A stretch of DNA of 64,000 nt. Origin: Zetaproteobacteria bacterium CG_4_9_14_3_um_filter_49_83 (lineage in GTDB: Bacteria > Pseudomonadota > Zetaproteobacteria > Mariprofundales > Mariprofundaceae). Positions 46,764 to 55,594 of the stretch are shown in pieces. Position 1 is the first letter of the stretch. Every line of letters begins with the position of its first letter. The translations under genes and the position numbers were made by a program. A model generated the notes under the pieces. It did no database searches. It was given only the letters and a program-made list of their open reading frames with translations, and was not told where the DNA came from. The stretch is taken from contig PFXG01000008.1 in assembly GCA_002791545.1 (NCBI GenBank), positions 1 to 64,000 on the forward strand, written 5' to 3'.

Positions 46764-48128
46764 CTATGCATCAACACCATTCAGCCATTGCATCAATGAT
46801 ACCAATGCTCTGTCAGAGACTGAACGACGCCTTTCTGCCCGAGAATAACGATGCTTGCCCTCTCTCTTTTTGCCCGCTGGCAGCAAACCGAAATTGATAT
46901 TCATCGGCTGAAAACCCTCTACCCGCGTGCCTGAAATATGGCCCAGTAAAGCACCATGCGCGGTATCCGATGGCGGCGCAAGCGGGTCCCGATCCATTGC
47001 TAATTCAGCCAGAAAACGACCCGCCATTAAACCCATCGAAGCAGACTCGACATAACCTTCCACCCCCGTAATCTGACCGGCAAATAAAATACGCGGCTCT
47101 TTTTTCAGGCGCAACGTGCCATCCAGCAGGGCAGGGGATTTAATAAAGGTATTCCGATGCAGCGAGCCCAGCCTGAAAAACCCGGCATTTGCCAAACCGG
47201 GAATCATCGAAAAAACGCGCTTTTGCTCACCATAAGTCATTTTAGTCTGGAAACCGACCATGTTCAGCAGTGAGCCCATGCGATTGTCGCGACGTAATTG
47301 CACCACGGCATACGCCTTCTCGCCTGTCTCAGGATGATCCAGACCAACCGGCTTCATCGGCCCGAAACGCGGCGTGTCCTCGCCCCGTTCTGCCATTTCC
47401 TCAATCGGCATACAACCGTCAAAAAACGGAATATTTTCAAAGCCTTTAAAAGCCACTTTTTCAGCCGCAACCAGCTCTTTGACGAAGGCCTTATATTGCG
47501 CTTTGTTCATCGGGCAATTGAGATAGTCTCCTGCTTCACCTTCCTCGACATTTTTATCGTAGCGGTTTTTCCAGTAGCAGAGATCCATATCGATCGACTC
47601 CGCATCCACCACCGGCGCAATCGCGTCGAAGAAGCTCAAATGCTCCTCACCCGTCAACTCCTGAATCGCCTTATACAACCCGTCTGAGGTTAACGGTCCA
47701 GACGCAATCAGCACCAGTCCATCAGCCGGAATCCGGGTGACTTCACCGGGGATAAATTCGATCAGTGGCTCAGCTTTCAGCGCCTCCGTCACCAAATGTG
47801 CAAATTGTTCGCGATCCACAGCCAGCGCCGTACCTGCCGGAATACGCGCCTTATCGCCGCAAGCCATAATCAGTGAATCCATGCGGCGCATTTCTTCATG
47901 CAAAAGCCCGACTGCATTTTCCAGATGATCGGCGCGAAAAGTGTTAGAACACACCAGTTCAGCGCAATCACCAGAGTTGTGTGCCGGTGTCATAACGAGA
48001 GGGCGCATTTCATGCAGGCGAACGGAAATACCGCGCCGCGCCAACTGCCATGCGGCTTCCGAGCCGGCTAATCCGGCACCAATAATGGTAACCGTTCGAT
48101 CTTGTGGTGAAGAGGTAATAGAAGTCAT
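46764..48128 (-). CDS. trmFO: Folate-dependent tRNA m5U54 methyltransferase TrmFO
   Basis: 454 residues. Flavoprotein that methylates U54 of tRNA with methylenetetrahydrofolate. Motifs: [21 protein letters not shown] (in part: [17 protein letters not shown]) for [23 protein letters not shown] with a conserved Cys; [39 protein letters not shown]; and [18 protein letters not shown] near the C-terminus. The N-terminus differs from the related MnmG. TrmFO is rare in gammaproteobacteria, which normally use TrmA. Confidence 0.97.
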   Translation of the reverse strand: MTSITSSPQDRTVTIIGAGLAGSEAAWQLARRGISVRLHEMRPLVMTPAHNSGDCAELVCSNTFRADHLENAVGLLHEEMRRMDSLIMACGDKARIPAGTALAVDREQFAHLVTEALKAEPLIEFIPGEVTRIPADGLVLIASGPLTSDGLYKAIQELTGEEHLSFFDAIAPVVDAESIDMDLCYWKNRYDKNVEEGEAGDYLNCPMNKAQYKAFVKELVAAEKVAFKGFENIPFFDGCMPIEEMAERGEDTPRFGPMKPVGLDHPETGEKAYAVVQLRRDNRMGSLLNMVGFQTKMTYGEQKRVFSMIPGLANAGFFRLGSLHRNTFIKSPALLDGTLRLKKEPRILFAGQITGVEGYVESASMGLMAGRFLAELAMDRDPLAPPSDTAHGALLGHISGTRVEGFQPMNINFGLLPAGKKREGKHRYSRAERRRSVSDRALVSLMQWLNGVDA

Positions 48129-48256
48129 GTCGCGAGCCTACTGACCGTAGCGCCGACAACAATGGCTTTGTTTAGCCTCGACACAAAAAAGTCAGACACA
48201 ATGATCCAATTCTCATGACACTTGCGCAATTTGTTATCTTCTTTCATATTCATGCC

Positions 48257-48979
48257 ATGAAACACCTTCTCCTTCTCTGTTTTCTTTTCACTACTGCCGC
48301 CTGGGCCGATGATGCTACGACGGACAAAGGTACTCGTATCAGCCTGTCGGCTTCAGCCAGCATAGAAATTGCCAACGATGAAGCCGTGGTTCTGTATCAC
48401 ATTGAAGCAAGCGGTAGCGATACCAATAAGCTGCGATCTAAAGTGAATGACATCAGCAACACTATTCAGGCTCGACTCAAACAAGAGCATGGGCTCAAAC
48501 TGACCACGCTTGGCCGACGTATGGAGGTGCTCTCGCATTATGATAAATCCAGTGGCCGACAAATACGTGATGGCTGGAAGCTCGTTCAAAGTGAACAGAT
48601 TGTGACGCAAAGGTTGGATGTTATCCCGGACTGGATGAACAATATTGAAGCAAGTGGTGCATTGCTTGACGGCTTAAATTATCGGATTGCCACAGCGACG
48701 CTAGAAAACGCTCAGCAGGAACTTCGCCTGCAAGCCATACAGCAATTTCGCCGACAGGCTGCAAGCCTGTCTAAAGCAATGGATGCTAGCACATTCCACG
48801 TATTAGAGATGCAAACCAGTCAGAATTCACCCGTATTTCCGATGCGTGCAGAAATGGCAATGATGCGTTCTGTAGCAGCTGATGTTTCAGCTCCCGCCCT
48901 CAACGCCGGAGAAGGCAAAATCTCTGTCAGTGTCAGTGGTACGGTTTTACTGCCCGATAAAAACTACAGCGCAGAATAA
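48257..48979 (+). CDS. SIMPL-domain periplasmic protein
   Basis: About 240 residues from ATG 48257 (MKHLLLLCFLFTTAAWADD, signal peptide); the frame opens 14 codons earlier but those residues do not suit a signal. SIMPL domain: RISLSASASIEIANDEAVVLYHIEA (in part: LSASASIEIANDEAVV), IQARLKQEHGLKLTTLGRR and NYRIATATLENAQQELRLQAIQ (in part), ending VSVSGTVLL. The family includes E. coli YggE, tied to oxidative stress, but function is poorly known. Convergent with mutT. Confidence 0.87.
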   Translation: MKHLLLLCFLFTTAAWADDATTDKGTRISLSASASIEIANDEAVVLYHIEASGSDTNKLRSKVNDISNTIQARLKQEHGLKLTTLGRRMEVLSHYDKSSGRQIRDGWKLVQSEQIVTQRLDVIPDWMNNIEASGALLDGLNYRIATATLENAQQELRLQAIQQFRRQAASLSKAMDASTFHVLEMQTSQNSPVFPMRAEMAMMRSVAADVSAPALNAGEGKISVSVSGTVLLPDKNYSAE

Positions 48980-48992
48980 AACATATTGGCGC

Positions 48993-49463
48993 TTATTCAG
49001 CCAGCGACTCAGCGAACAATTCATCCAGATAACTGAACAGCTCCGGCAAGTGCAACATCGGCATGATTTTCTCGTTGGCTTGTGGCATCGGATACTCATT
49101 CAATGCATCAAGGCTAACCCACACACAGGGCGACTCTGCTTGCAATTCAGACACATCAGAACACACGCAGACAAACAGCAAAAAATGCAGCCTGCGATCC
49201 TCATAGGTGTAATCTGCTTTACCCAAATGTCGCCATCGCTTGCCCTTAAGACCGGCTTCTTCAGCCAACTCACGGATCGCCGCCTGTAGCGGCATTTCCA
49301 TATTACCGACCTTACCTCCGGGAAGTGACCACATACCACCACAATGCACATCTTCCGGCCGCTTTAATAATAACAGTTGCTTATTACTGTTAAACGCTGC
49401 AATCAGCGCTATGACGAATGCAGGTGCCCCCGACAGCGAATGATCAGCTTCGATATTCGGCAT
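48993..49463 (-). CDS. mutT: Nudix hydrolase, MutT type
   Basis: 156 residues. Nudix box GKVGNMEMPLQAAIRELAEEAGL (in part: GKVGNME and RELAEEAGL) fits G-x5-E-x7-REUXEExGU. The upstream LLLLKRPEDVHCGGMWSLPGG resembles the MutT nucleotide-binding loop, suggesting 8-oxo-dGTP hydrolysis. It overlaps argJ by 20 bases in the same direction. argJ-mutT next to secA is a common proteobacterial order, which supports the name. Confidence 0.87.
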   Translation of the reverse strand: MPNIEADHSLSGAPAFVIALIAAFNSNKQLLLLKRPEDVHCGGMWSLPGGKVGNMEMPLQAAIRELAEEAGLKGKRWRHLGKADYTYEDRRLHFLLFVCVCSDVSELQAESPCVWVSLDALNEYPMPQANEKIMPMLHLPELFSYLDELFAESLAE

Positions 49464-50667
49464 TAATCTTAATATATTCGTGGGTTAAATCGCCCGTCCA
49501 TACCGTGCATGCGGCATCGCCCATGCCAAGATCCAGAGAAATAGTGAACTCATCCTGACGAAAAACTTCCATACCTGCGGCATCGGTATATTCAGGATAT
49601 AAATTGCCATGCTCAAACATCAATACATCATCGGCTCTTAAGGTGATGCGATTGGTATCGATAGCCACACCGGCATTTCCAACGGCTGACAGGATACGTC
49701 CCCAGTTTGCATCCGAGCCTGCAAATGCAGTTTTTACCAGTGGTGAAATAGCTACAGCTCTGCCGACAGTACGTGCATCCGCTTCACTGGCGGCGCCACT
49801 GACTTCAATCGTGACGAACTTGCTTACGCCTTCGCCATCGCGCACGATCAGTTGTGCCAGCTCGATACATAATTCAGTTAGCGCCTGCTCAAATATGCTT
49901 GTATCGACCATTGGTGCATGCCCCAGCCCGATACCGGACGAAAGCACCAGCAACGTGTCGTTGGTCGATGTATCGCCATCAACGGAAATACAGTTGAATG
50001 ATCGATTAGCCACCCGCTTCAGCATTGACTGCAAATCTGCGGCGCTAATCGGCGCATCAGTCGCCACAAAACCAAGCATCGTCGCCATATTCGGATGGAT
50101 CATTCCGCTACCCTTGGCGATACCTGTCAAAGTATAGATGTGTCCATCCACATTAATTTGTGCCGAAGACCATTTGGCAAAGGTGTCTGTGGTGCGAATC
50201 GCATGCGCAGCATTTTCCCAGTGTTCAGCAGACAAGGATTCGCCTGCTTCATGCAGATGTGCCTGAATCCGCTCAATCGGAAACGGCGTTCCGATTACAC
50301 CAGTGGAAGCCGAAAGTACCGTTTCACTTGCCACTCCGGCAGCAGAAGCACCGGCTTCGATCAACTGCCTGGCCCAGACGGTCTCCATATCGCCAAGCCC
50401 CGCGTTGGCATTGCCAGCGTTAGCCACGATGACGCGGATTTTATCTGCATGGGTAAGCAACGTCTGTTCACCCTGCCGGACACAGGCGGCACGAAAGCGG
50501 TTGGTGGTAAATACACCTGCCGCGTGACAGTCCACGTCCCCGACAATCAGCGTCACATCCTGTCGCTTGCCCATAAGCGATGGTGATTTAACACCACACG
50601 AGGCAGTACCGACCCGAAAACCGGGAACGGGTAATGGAGTATTTAATAACGGTGGATGAACAGCCAT
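49444..50667 (-). CDS. argJ: Bifunctional ornithine acetyltransferase / N-acetylglutamate synthase ArgJ
   Basis: 407 residues. Self-cleaving Ntn-like enzyme of arginine synthesis. The cleavage site is in IHPNMATMLGFVATDAPI (Thr in ATML), preceded by GIAKGSGM. The N-terminus GVKSPSLMGKRQDVTLIVGD and the C-terminus ending HEYIKINAEYRS are typical. It starts 13 bases after secA. It may also serve as an acetyl-recycling enzyme, as there is no argA in the window. Confidence 0.97.
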   Translation of the reverse strand: MAVHPPLLNTPLPVPGFRVGTASCGVKSPSLMGKRQDVTLIVGDVDCHAAGVFTTNRFRAACVRQGEQTLLTHADKIRVIVANAGNANAGLGDMETVWARQLIEAGASAAGVASETVLSASTGVIGTPFPIERIQAHLHEAGESLSAEHWENAAHAIRTTDTFAKWSSAQINVDGHIYTLTGIAKGSGMIHPNMATMLGFVATDAPISAADLQSMLKRVANRSFNCISVDGDTSTNDTLLVLSSGIGLGHAPMVDTSIFEQALTELCIELAQLIVRDGEGVSKFVTIEVSGAASEADARTVGRAVAISPLVKTAFAGSDANWGRILSAVGNAGVAIDTNRITLRADDVLMFEHGNLYPEYTDAAGMEVFRQDEFTISLDLGMGDAACTVWTGDLTHEYIKINAEYRS

Positions 50668-50680
50668 GATGATTTACCGC

Positions 50681-53332
50681 CTAACGTTTGCCGTGGCATT
50701 GTTTATATTTCTTGCCCGAACCGCATGGGCAAGGATCGTTGCGACCAATTTTATCGTACTTGCGCGCAAAGGTCGTGGTACTTGTCGAGGACGACTGTAC
50801 CGGTGCCTGTGTCGTGCTATGCGAGATGTAAGTCACTTTCTGTGGTTCGGGCTGTGGCACTGGTTCCGGCTCTACCGCCGCTTCCACTCTGACCCGATGT
50901 AAACCGATACAGGTTTCTTCACGCACCTTGCCGATCAATGTTGAAAACAGCTCAAAAGACTCGCGTTTATATTCCTGAATCGGTTGCTTCTGGGCGTAAC
51001 CACGCAATCCGACGCTCTGACGCAAATGATCCATTGCCAGTAAATGTTCTTTCCAGTGATGATCAAGGACCTGTAGTAACAGCCATTTTTCAAAGCCTTT
51101 CAATTGCTCAGCACCGGCAGCCGCCTCTTTTCCGGCAATGTCATTGGCCATCAGCTCAACAATCTTTTCCTGCATGTCCTCAGAAGTTTCCACTTCTTCA
51201 CTCGCCAGCCATGCGTGCGGATCAGATTCCAAAACAAGACGCTCTAGCAGTGCCTTTTTCAAGCCATCCAAATCCCAGTCATTCGGGTGCCCGTTGAGGA
51301 ACTCATCTTTCAGACGGCGGGCAAAATCATCACGCATGTCTTCAATGAAATCCTCAACATCATCAGAGATCAGCAACTCGCGACGCTGAGCGTAAATCAC
51401 TTCGCGCTGTTTGTTCATCACATCATCGTATTCCAGCAATTGCTTACGAATATCGAAGTTACGACCTTCCACCTTTTTCTGTGAGTTCTCAATGGCTTTC
51501 GACACCCATGGATGTTCAATGGCTTCGCCCTGCTCAAAGCCCATTTTGGTCAACATTGATTGCATTTTTTCGCCACCAAAGATGCGCATCAGATCATCTT
51601 CCAGCGACAGGTAAAAGCGGGTTACGCCCGGGTCACCCTGACGACCTGATCGGCCACGCAACTGATTATCAATGCGGCGAGATTCATGACGTTCCGTACC
51701 TAAAATGTGTAAGCCACCTGCTTTGACCACCTCTTCATGCTCGGCAGCACAAGCTGCCTTTATCCCTTCAAGCTTGCCTTCACGTTGCGACTCCGGCAAT
51801 TGCGACAAAATCATATCAGGATTACCACCGAGCATGATATCCGTACCACGACCAGCCATATTAGTGGCAATGGTCACGACACCCTTACGTCCAGCCTGTG
51901 CAACAATTTCAGCCTCACGCTCATGGTGTTTGGCGTTAAGTACTTCATGTTTGATGCCACGCTTAGTTAGCAGAGAGGATAAATATTCCGATTTTTCGAT
52001 AGACGTAGTACCCACCAGAATCGGCGCACCAGTTTTGTGCGAGGCCTCAATATCATTGACAATAGCGAGGTATTTATCTTCAGCATCGCGAAAAATAAGA
52101 TCGGCCATATCTCGACGAATCATCGGACGATTGGTCGGAACAATCACCACTTCCAGTGAATAAATTTTCTGGAATTCTTCGGCCTCTGTATCTGCGGTAC
52201 CGGTCATACCAGCCAATTTGTCATACATGCGGAAATAGTTCTGGAAGGTTACCGAGGCCAGCGTCTGGTTTTCCGGTTGTACTTCAACGCCTTCTTTGGC
52301 TTCCAGAGCCTGATGCTGCCCATCCGAATAACGACGCCCCGGCATAATCCGGCCGGTGAATTCATCAATAATCAGCACTTCATTGTCACGTACAATATAA
52401 TCCACTTCACGCGTAAACAGCGTATTGGCACGCAAACATTGGGTAACCGCATGGTTGATATTGACGTTTTCCGGATCATATAGATTGCCTTCATCCAGCA
52501 AGCCTGCTTCCCGGCATAACTCCTCAATGTGCTCCGCCCCATTTTCGGTGAAAGAAACTGCTTTATCTTTCTCGTCTTTTTCGAAATCGGACGGATCCAG
52601 CTTCTTAATCAATGCATCAGCTTTAACATACAAATCAGTAGCCTGCTCAGCCGGACCGGAAATAATCAACGGCGTTCTGGCTTCATCGATCAGAATCGAA
52701 TCCACTTCATCGACGATGGCAAAAGAGTAGTCACGTTGTACCAGCTCCGTATTGGTGAATGACATATTATCACGCAGATAATCGAAGCCGAATTCGTTGT
52801 TGGTACCGTAGGTTACATCGGCGGCGTAGGCGGCACGACGCTCTTCCTGAGTAATGCCGTTTACGATGACACCTGTTGTCAGACCAAGAAAGCCGTATAA
52901 ACGCCCCATCTGCGCCGCATCACGTCTGGCCAGATAATCATTCACCGTAACCACATGCGCACCGCGTCCGTTGAGTGCATTCAGGTAAATTGCCAGTGTT
53001 GCCGTCAGTGTTTTACCTTCACCGGTTTTCATTTCAGCAATTTTGCCCTGATGTAAAATTGCGCCACCGATCAGCTGCATATCAAAATGTCGCATTCCCA
53101 GAACACGCGCTGAGGCTTCACGCACCACTGCAAACGCTTCTGGTAATAACTCATCCAGTGTCGCACCGTGTTCCAGGCGTTGGCGGAACTCCACGGTTTT
53201 TGCACTGAGTTCTTCATCTGTCAGTTTTGCAACAGGCTCTGAAAAGGCATTTACCTGATCCACAACCGGCAACATTTTTTTAAGCACACGGTCATTCCGG
53301 TTGCCGAAAATTTTAGTCAATATATTGAGCAT
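50681..53332 (-). CDS. secA: Preprotein translocase ATPase SecA
   Basis: 883 residues. Motor that pushes proteins through SecYEG. Motifs: AEMKTGEGKTLTATLAIYLN (Walker A), IVDEVDSILIDEARTPLIIS (Walker B), GMTGTADTEAEEF and TNMAGRGTDIMLGG. The C-terminus has NDPCPCGSGKKYKQCHGKR, the zinc-binding SecB-contact tail. Full length; start ATG 53332. The argJ gene follows after 13 bases. Confidence 0.98.
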   Translation of the reverse strand: MLNILTKIFGNRNDRVLKKMLPVVDQVNAFSEPVAKLTDEELSAKTVEFRQRLEHGATLDELLPEAFAVVREASARVLGMRHFDMQLIGGAILHQGKIAEMKTGEGKTLTATLAIYLNALNGRGAHVVTVNDYLARRDAAQMGRLYGFLGLTTGVIVNGITQEERRAAYAADVTYGTNNEFGFDYLRDNMSFTNTELVQRDYSFAIVDEVDSILIDEARTPLIISGPAEQATDLYVKADALIKKLDPSDFEKDEKDKAVSFTENGAEHIEELCREAGLLDEGNLYDPENVNINHAVTQCLRANTLFTREVDYIVRDNEVLIIDEFTGRIMPGRRYSDGQHQALEAKEGVEVQPENQTLASVTFQNYFRMYDKLAGMTGTADTEAEEFQKIYSLEVVIVPTNRPMIRRDMADLIFRDAEDKYLAIVNDIEASHKTGAPILVGTTSIEKSEYLSSLLTKRGIKHEVLNAKHHEREAEIVAQAGRKGVVTIATNMAGRGTDIMLGGNPDMILSQLPESQREGKLEGIKAACAAEHEEVVKAGGLHILGTERHESRRIDNQLRGRSGRQGDPGVTRFYLSLEDDLMRIFGGEKMQSMLTKMGFEQGEAIEHPWVSKAIENSQKKVEGRNFDIRKQLLEYDDVMNKQREVIYAQRRELLISDDVEDFIEDMRDDFARRLKDEFLNGHPNDWDLDGLKKALLERLVLESDPHAWLASEEVETSEDMQEKIVELMANDIAGKEAAAGAEQLKGFEKWLLLQVLDHHWKEHLLAMDHLRQSVGLRGYAQKQPIQEYKRESFELFSTLIGKVREETCIGLHRVRVEAAVEPEPVPQPEPQKVTYISHSTTQAPVQSSSTSTTTFARKYDKIGRNDPCPCGSGKKYKQCHGKR

Positions 53333-53392
53333 GAGATTAAAGCTCCCAATGTTTTGTCAGCGATTCAATCAATCGTCATAAGAAAAGCTGCA

Positions 53393-54544
53393 TTATTCAC
53401 GATTATCGTGGGAAAGAAAGGCGCGTACTCTATCAACACCCAGCCTGATGTCATGCAAGCTTGCCGCATAAGAGAATCGTACATGCTGATTGGCCTGAAA
53501 CATGCCGAAATCCTCACCCGGCGTAATCGCCACACCGGCTTCTTCCAGCATGCGCCAGCAAAAAGTTCGCGAATCGTCTGTCAGCTGTGATACTCCGGCA
53601 TAAATGTAGAATGCTCCCTGTGGCTCAACCACCACTTCAAAGCCCAGCTTTGGTAATTCCGACAACAAAAACCTGCGTCGCTCATCGTAAGCCAAACGCA
53701 TGCGCTCAACGGATTCTGTCTCTTTCAGCGCCTCAATCGCGGCCATTTGTGACAATGTTGGAGCTGCAATGAATATATTCTGCATCACACGGCGACACGG
53801 ATCGATCAGCTGATCCGGCACAATCGTCCAGCCGACACGCCAGCCGGTCATCGCCCAGCGCTTGGAAAAGCTATTCACCACAATGGCATCATCAGAGACT
53901 TCCAGAGCACAGGCGGGGCGTTCACCATAGGTCAACCCATGATAAATCTCATCGGAAATCAGATAACCACCCTTGAGCTTGCAGCGCTCGGCTATATCCT
54001 GCAAAGCCTGCCTTGGCATCAATGTCCCTGTCGGATTCGACGGATTAATGACCACCGCAACACGGGTATGCGGTTGCCAATAGCGGTCCACCAAATCAGC
54101 ACTCAGGTGATACGCCGTGGAAGGGTCAACGGGGATATTGATCGGCTCGCCGCCAGCCAAACGCACAAAGTTGCGTTGGCAAGGGTAGCCCGGATCGGGA
54201 AGCAGCACCGATTCCCCGGCATTCAACAGTACCGCATACAGCATATTAAATGCACCGGATGAACCGGGTGTGATCAGAATCCGTTCAGCCGCAACGGCTA
54301 CCCCATATTCCTGCTGATACCAATGGGCCATGGCTTGTTGCAGCGCCGGAGCACCGGTCGAAGCGGTATAAAACTGGTCGCCATCCAGCAGATTACGGGC
54401 GGCATCCAGCACAGAAGCAGGGGTTGGGAAATCCGGCTCACCGATTTCCATATGGATAATTTTCTTTCCCTCGGATTCCAGTTCTTTGGCTCGTTCCAGT
54501 AACTGCATCACCCGAAAGGGTTCAATGGTATCAATACGTCGCAT
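53393..54544 (-). CDS. Class I/II pyridoxal-phosphate aminotransferase
   Basis: About 383 residues from ATG 54544 (MRRIDTIEPFRVMQLLERA), the start usual in homologues; the frame opens at TTG 54634, inside a kinase-derived repeat, and includes ATG 54619. PLP motifs: HMEIGEPDFPTP, NPSNPTGTLMPRQAL, YLISDEIYHGLTYG and VNSFSKRWAMTGWRVGW, with the Schiff-base Lys in FSKRW. Such enzymes transaminate alanine, aspartate or branched or aromatic amino acids; the exact substrate is unclear. It lies immediately left of the island; before island entry it would have followed the histidine kinase gene. Confidence 0.9.
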   Translation of the reverse strand: MRRIDTIEPFRVMQLLERAKELESEGKKIIHMEIGEPDFPTPASVLDAARNLLDGDQFYTASTGAPALQQAMAHWYQQEYGVAVAAERILITPGSSGAFNMLYAVLLNAGESVLLPDPGYPCQRNFVRLAGGEPINIPVDPSTAYHLSADLVDRYWQPHTRVAVVINPSNPTGTLMPRQALQDIAERCKLKGGYLISDEIYHGLTYGERPACALEVSDDAIVVNSFSKRWAMTGWRVGWTIVPDQLIDPCRRVMQNIFIAAPTLSQMAAIEALKETESVERMRLAYDERRRFLLSELPKLGFEVVVEPQGAFYIYAGVSQLTDDSRTFCWRMLEEAGVAITPGEDFGMFQANQHVRFSYAASLHDIRLGVDRVRAFLSHDNRE

Positions 54545-54631
54545 GTCGGCATGATAAACTGAGGAGGCAAGCGTGTCTTCGCTGACTTTCCGATTCAAAG
54601 TTTCACCCTCATGAACCATGATGGGCACATT

Positions 54632-54687
54632 CAAGGGTCACTTCAAAACATGCGCCTTGCCTGCCTGCATCCAGATAGCGGACATCA
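54632..54687 (+). repeat. Left direct repeat (attL-like), remnant of the histidine kinase 3' end
   Basis: 56 bases identical to 60565-60620. Read on the minus strand it encodes DVRYLDAGRQGACFEVTL, the kinase C-terminus, and continues ECAHHGS then stop. Beyond the repeat the two flanks still share about 70% over the next 25 bases. The left copy carries no upstream kinase sequence. Confidence 0.9.
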
Positions 54688-54731
54688 ACGAACAAAAGTT
54701 TGTGCCCAAAGATTTCTGATTTAAATTCAAC

Positions 54732-54770
54732 GCGGGAATAACAGCGTGTTTGTTCTTCCCGCATTTTTTT
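54732..54770 (+). terminator. Rho-independent terminator-like hairpin
   Basis: GCGGGAA (54732-54738) pairs with TTCCCGC (54756-54762), followed by ATTTTTTT. It has no protein gene upstream on the plus strand within the island; it may mark the end of a small RNA or of a deleted gene. The rest of 54688-55000 shows no gene I can support. Confidence 0.65.
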
Positions 54771-55000
54771 ATGCATTGGTCTCTGAATTCCCTGCTTCTC
54801 TCATCGGCCTGACTGCCTCAGCCTCAAACCCTTCAGCACATCGGCATCGCATACACACATCTCAGGACATTGCATGTTTTGACGATATTGCGGTTTTATC
54901 TGGGGAAGATTGGATTTCATTCCCAATATTGTGGATGAAATAGTATCGCTCGGGCATTAGCGTCTGTTCGTCGGGAGAAGTATTCCTTGAGGGAGGGACA

Positions 55001-55237
55001 ATGATTTTCGATTACAGTCAGATCATTTCCCACTACTGGTGGCTGCCAATGCTGCTGATGCTGATTGGCCTGCTCAAATCGCCATGGTTCAAAGGCGTGA
55101 TGGGCGAAGCGATGGTGAATCTCGCCGCCTGCCTCTTTCTCGATAACAACGATTATCTCCTGATCAGGAACGTTAGTGGACATAAGCACTTTGCCCGGAA
55201 AAGGGAAGCGCCCCCTTTAAACCTCATTAATTTATGA
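55001..55237 (+). pseudogene. Truncated NERD-type nuclease-related gene, N-terminal remnant
   Basis: 78 residues. HYWWLPMLLMLIGLLKSPWF and KGVMGEAMVNLAACLFLDNN, then DYLLIRNV, match the N-terminus of membrane-anchored NERD-domain proteins, where a membrane helix is followed by LFKSPWFKGxxGE and a loop ending LIKNV. The nuclease-like core (normally beginning with a QIDHI segment) is missing: after residue 57 the reading frame shifts into unrelated sequence with the 20-base palindrome and stops. It is therefore a broken gene. A start with GGAGGG a short distance upstream is visible. Confidence 0.6.
55199..55218 (-). repeat. REP-like palindrome, minus orientation
   Basis: On the minus strand AAAGGGGGCGCTTCCCTTTT, an imperfect palindrome differing at one base from the copy at 59491-59510. 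Short palindromes of the AAAGGG...CCCTTT kind occur near REP-associated (RAYT/Y1) transposases, none of which is seen here. It coincides with the place where the NERD gene loses its homology. Confidence 0.5.
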
Positions 55238-55240
55238 ATA

Positions 55241-55269
55241 TTGACCAATAAGAACCCATAGATTAATGT
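55241..55269 (+). promoter_or_regulatory. Candidate hipBA promoter
   Basis: TTGACC (55241-55246), a 17-base spacer and TAATGT (55264-55269) resemble sigma-70 boxes. The overlapping ATTAATGTTAAT palindrome (55262-55273) could be a HipB operator. There is no ribosome site before the ATG at 55277, so the message may be nearly leaderless. The -10 match is weak. Confidence 0.3.
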
Positions 55270-55276
55270 TAATGGT

Positions 55277-55594
55277 ATGAATACACCAACTAATATCTTT
55301 TCATTGCTTGAGACACCTGAAGAGATCAGGCAGAAGCTTGGCGCAAAGGCCAAGGCATTGCGGTTGTTTAAGGGGTATAAGCGGGTGACGTTAAGTGAGA
55401 AGAGCGGTGTGTCGCCCGAAACGATTCGTAACTTCGAACAATCGGGAAAAATTACGCTGGAGAATTTTATTCGCATCGCCTACGCACTGGAAGAGAGTGG
55501 CAAGCTGGATGGCTTGTTTGATTTGCCAAAGCTCAGTTCAGTCAAAGAGATTCAGCAGCGCAAGCAGGCTTTGCCACAACGAGGCAGAAAGTGA
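55277..55594 (+). CDS. hipB: HipB-family antitoxin, HTH regulator
   Basis: 105 residues. Helix-turn-helix of the XRE/Cro type: LRLFKGYKRVTLSEKSGVSPETIRNFEQSG (in part: RVTLSEKSGVSPETIRNFEQ). HipB-type proteins bind DNA as dimers, repress their operon and neutralise the HipA kinase. The C-terminal tail is Lys/Arg/Gln-rich (SSVKEIQQRKQALPQRGRK, in part). It overlaps hipA by four bases (GTGA). The start ATG 55277 follows the weak promoter directly. Confidence 0.9.
   Translation: MNTPTNIFSLLETPEEIRQKLGAKAKALRLFKGYKRVTLSEKSGVSPETIRNFEQSGKITLENFIRIAYALEESGKLDGLFDLPKLSSVKEIQQRKQALPQRGRK

Noticed and set aside
51705-52163. 152-codon plus-strand frame opposite secA.
   Set aside because: secA is full length and clear; the antisense frame has no motif.
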